From an uncultured Nitrospinaceae bacterium (GTDB lineage Bacteria > Nitrospinota > Nitrospinia > Nitrospinales > VA-1): 6,374 nt of DNA. The notes under the pieces are model-generated. The model had not been told where the DNA came from and did not search any database. It saw only the letters and a list, made by a program, of their open reading frames with translations. Position 1 is the stretch's first letter; every line of letters starts with the position of its first letter. The position numbers and the translations under genes were made by a program. The stretch lies in NCBI GenBank assembly GCA_938073925.1, contig CALJGH010000117.1, positions 1 through 6,374 on the forward strand, written 5' to 3'. This document shows positions 5,775 to 6,374 of this stretch, in pieces.

Positions 5775-6374
5775 ATGTTTAAGCGATTCACTGAGAGAGC
5801 GCGTAGAGTTATCATCCTCGCTCGCGAGGAAGCAGAACTTTACCGCCATGAATATTTAGGTACAGAGCACATTTTACAAGGCGTTATCAAAGACGGTGGT
5901 GGCATAGCTGTAGCCATTGTGCAAAAAAGCGGAGTAGATCTGACCCAGCTTAAAAAAGAATTGGAGAAGAGCTTGCCTCGAAGTTCCAATTCTCTGATCA
6001 TTGGCGACATTCCATTTACCTCGCGAGCCAAAAAAGTATTGGAGTTTGCTGTAGAGGAAGCACGTTCGCTAAATCATAATTATATTGGCACGGAGCATCT
6101 GCTTTTAGGTCTTTTGAAGGAGAAAGAAGGGGTTGCTTGTCGAGTGCTCAACAGTTTTGGAATGTTCTTTGATGATGTTCGTGAAAAAATTGTTGAAATG
6201 TTCAAAGAGCCCACCGAGGCTAATCGTGAAGTTGGTAAAACTCCGACTTTGGATGAATTCAGTCGCGACCTTACCAAGATGGCGTTGGATGGTAAGCTTG
6301 ACCCGATTGTTGGGCGAGCTAAAGAAATCGAACGTGTGATCCAGATATTAAGCCGTCGCACGAAGAACAACCCT
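5775..6374 (+). CDS. clpC: ClpC-type ATP-dependent Clp protease ATP-binding subunit, 5' part
   Basis: N-terminal 200 codons of a class I (two-AAA) Hsp100 unfoldase; the frame is open at the window end. In the ClpC family the hexamer unfolds substrates and feeds them to the ClpP peptidase in the cytoplasm. The start gives MFKRFTERARRVIILAREEA. Two Clp_N repeats follow, about residues 5-67 and 81-143, each with the (Y)-G-T-E-H-(I/L)-L signature (LGTEHIL at 28-34, IGTEHLL at 104-110). A short linker then leads to TPTLDEFSRDL at 156-166 and LDPIVGRAKEIERVI at 175-189, the start of the first AAA+ module. The window stops at RRTKNNP, directly before the expected Walker A GEPGVGKT. The short linker and RRTKNNP favour ClpC over ClpA; ClpB normally has a longer N-domain to D1 spacing. 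Whether a UVR/middle domain and ClpP-binding loop exist cannot be seen here. Confidence 0.93.
   Translation, partial: MFKRFTERARRVIILAREEAELYRHEYLGTEHILQGVIKDGGGIAVAIVQKSGVDLTQLKKELEKSLPRSSNSLIIGDIPFTSRAKKVLEFAVEEARSLNHNYIGTEHLLLGLLKEKEGVACRVLNSFGMFFDDVREKIVEMFKEPTEANREVGKTPTLDEFSRDLTKMALDGKLDPIVGRAKEIERVIQILSRRTKNNP

Noticed and set aside
5816..5829. Perfect inverted repeat CCTCGCTCGCGAGG inside clpC codons 14-19
   Set aside because: It lies in the conserved LAREEA coding stretch and its composition follows from the codons used; no independent sign of a regulatory role.

Overview
The window holds parts of three protein-coding loci, all on the + strand. In order they are an OprB-type outer-membrane porin, a complete cobalamin-dependent methionine synthase (metH), and the first 200 codons of a ClpC-type AAA+ chaperone, which the window end cuts off just before its Walker A motif. 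The sequence is moderately AT-rich. A signal-peptide-bearing OprB porin indicates a Gram-negative envelope. ClpC alongside an OprB porin and a B12-dependent MetH with a divergent reactivation domain would fit an environmental, possibly marine, lineage outside the classic enterics. The Nitrospinota are one possibility, but that is an impression from protein wording and was not tested.

Layout. Bases 1-84 carry a short inverted repeat, a Shine-Dalgarno-like AAGGG and a 10-codon leader reading frame that runs into the porin start. The porin occupies 85-1449 and contains a diverged in-frame duplication of 23 codons near its mature N-terminus. The gap 1450-1830 is not empty. It holds the decayed 3' end of an MscS-family mechanosensitive channel gene (about 1511-1702), followed by the AT-rich metH leader. 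metH covers 1831-5442 and ends in tandem in-frame stops. The gap 5443-5774 contains an 11-bp tandem repeat, a possible 22-codon membrane micro-ORF, a perfect TATAAT box and a good 8-bp hairpin ahead of clpC, which starts at 5775.

How the genes relate. The three genes have unrelated roles: outer-membrane uptake, one-carbon/methionine metabolism, and protein quality control. They are separated by gaps of 330-380 bp, so they look like independent transcription units and not one operon. I see no mobile element, CRISPR array, RNA gene or defence or biosynthetic cluster, and nothing that amounts to a new multi-gene system. The most interesting signals are small: the mechanosensitive-channel fossil between porin and metH, the porin motif duplication, the MetH insertion and variants, and the leader elements before clpC.
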